Part shown: piece by piece, positions 63,383 to 64,000 of the stretch | Position numbering within the stretch: position 1 is the stretch's first letter | How the letters are laid out: each line of letters opens with the position of its first letter | From: Leptospiraceae bacterium | GTDB taxonomy: Bacteria; Spirochaetota; Leptospiria; Leptospirales; Leptospiraceae | Length of the DNA stretch: 64,000 bases | Direction: 5' to 3' | Assembly (NCBI GenBank): GCA_024233865.1 | Contig: JACKPA010000001.1 | Location: forward strand, 186,001 to 250,000 | Notes under the pieces: generated by a model | Databases searched by the model: none | Seen by the model: the letters and a program-made list of their open reading frames with translations, nothing else | What the model was told of the DNA's origin: nothing | Translations under genes and position numbers: made by a program

Positions 63383-64000
63383 AGGTATCTTTTACTATGT
63401 ACAAGGGACGGTTTTTGGTCTGATGAAAAATATTTGTGATGTACAAACCCATAACTCCCATTGTAAAAAGTTGGATTCCCCCTAAAATCAACATGGTTGC
63501 CATAATGGCAGACCATCCCGGCAGATTCCAACCAAGGAATTTCATTATAATTACAGCGATTAAATATAAAAATGATAAAGCAGAAATAAAAAAACCAACA
63601 AAAAGCGAAATTTTTAGGGGTATATCGGAATAAGAAATCAAAGCTCTCTCTAAAGCATTAAAAATAACTTTCTTGCCAAACGCGGGAAAATGAGTATCGC
63701 CTCCATATCGAGTTTCTCTATCATAATATACTGGAATCTGTTTGAAACCAATATAGGCAATCATACCCCGAATAAATGGTTTCTGCTCATTCATTTTTAA
63801 AACTTCGTTTACAGCTCTCCTCGTTAGCAATTTAAAATCACCGGCATCAATTGGAATTTCGACATCATAAAGAGATTTCATCAATCTGTAACCCAATTTT
63901 GTTACTAGCATTTTAATTGGATTTTCACCCATTCTGGATTTTCGAGCCGTATAGATAACATCCGCATCGGGATTTTCTTTCCATTTCTGAATTAATTCAG
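63360..64000 (-). CDS. GtrB/DPM1-like polyprenyl-phosphate glycosyltransferase, 5' end outside window
   Basis: The frame is open to the window edge, at least 213 codons; an internal ATG at 63932 is not the true start, since DADVIYTARKSRMGENP is conserved family sequence. The visible part is the end of the GT2 domain (DAGDFKLLTRRAV, RGMIAYIGFKQIPVYYDRETR) and two C-terminal helices (about residues 125-165 from 63932). Such enzymes charge undecaprenyl phosphate with a hexose for flipping. Translationally coupled with the GT-C-like gene. Confidence 0.88.
   Translation of the reverse strand, partial: ELIQKWKENPDADVIYTARKSRMGENPIKMLVTKLGYRLMKSLYDVEIPIDAGDFKLLTRRAVNEVLKMNEQKPFIRGMIAYIGFKQIPVYYDRETRYGGDTHFPAFGKKVIFNALERALISYSDIPLKISLFVGFFISALSFLYLIAVIIMKFLGWNLPGWSAIMATMLILGGIQLFTMGVMGLYITNIFHQTKNRPLYIVKDTYGFNKQE

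Noticed and set aside
1..64000. tRNA or rRNA genes
   Set aside because: No cloverleaf or conserved rRNA sequence was recognised by eye; a covariance-model scan would be needed to exclude small RNAs.

Overview
The window is AT-rich DNA (roughly one third G+C by eye), most likely from a spirochaete of the Leptospirales. It carries flagellar export genes (flhA, flhB). It also carries signs of an LPS-bearing outer membrane: heptose phosphatase gmhB, an LptF/LptG permease and an LptE-like lipoprotein. Several lipoproteins have loose spirochaete-type lipoboxes, and there are a DUF3332 lipoprotein and a 7TMR-type adenylate cyclase, both familiar from Leptospira and relatives. This placement is inference; there is no rRNA in the window.

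Layout. 1-21.5 kb is mostly chromosomal housekeeping and signalling: histidine kinase, rsgA, gmhB, flhB, an EAL-YkuI_C protein, LptF/G permease, PP2C phosphatase with a DUF4105 (Lnb-like) exported protein, CPBP protease, a receiver-STAS-like protein, then flhA-ybbR-acpS, a PilZ-like protein and queE overlapping a RapA-like SNF2 ATPase. 21.7-26.4 kb is an accessory block: two DNA methyltransferases, a very AT-rich unit, a roughly 205-bp nested palindrome resembling an integron attC site, and dead cassette-like ORFs. 26.4-29.9 kb returns to core genes: an old-yellow-enzyme behind a perfect palindromic operator, lptE-like, fur-family regulator and tgt.

29.9-45.8 kb is a graveyard and insertion hot spot. 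It holds a mosaic scrap built from two genes that lie 10-16 kb away, and three copies (one truncated) of an Rpn-type PD-(D/E)XK nuclease with reverse-strand 21-nt repeats. An orphan two-gene insert lies between the Rpn copies. IS1182, IS982 and IS256 family elements follow, sitting at or in a cyclase gene, an ankyrin gene and a phospholipase-D-like gene. A further transposase relic is framed by 28-bp inverted repeats. The block closes with a frameshifted, 5'-truncated helicase carrying at least seven phage-integrase-type repeats. The IS256 insertion is the clearest case: an 8-bp target duplication lets the host gene be rejoined in frame as an N-terminal domain plus HKD (PLD) nuclease, plausibly a lost defence gene.

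45.8-64 kb is again core-like: VOC protein, TIGR01777 epimerase, Ste24 protease, gyrB, esterase, aldo/keto reductase, ABC-2 exporter, acyltransferase, glgA, glycosyltransferases and a large sensor adenylate cyclase with a receiver. Short hairpin repeats built on GAGCGTAGTCGA recur between genes, and one supplies the gmhB stop codon.

Functional themes: c-di-GMP and cAMP signalling next to flagellar export genes, envelope biogenesis, queuosine synthesis (queE and tgt), and mobile or defence DNA in decay. No tRNA, rRNA, CRISPR array or replication origin was recognised.
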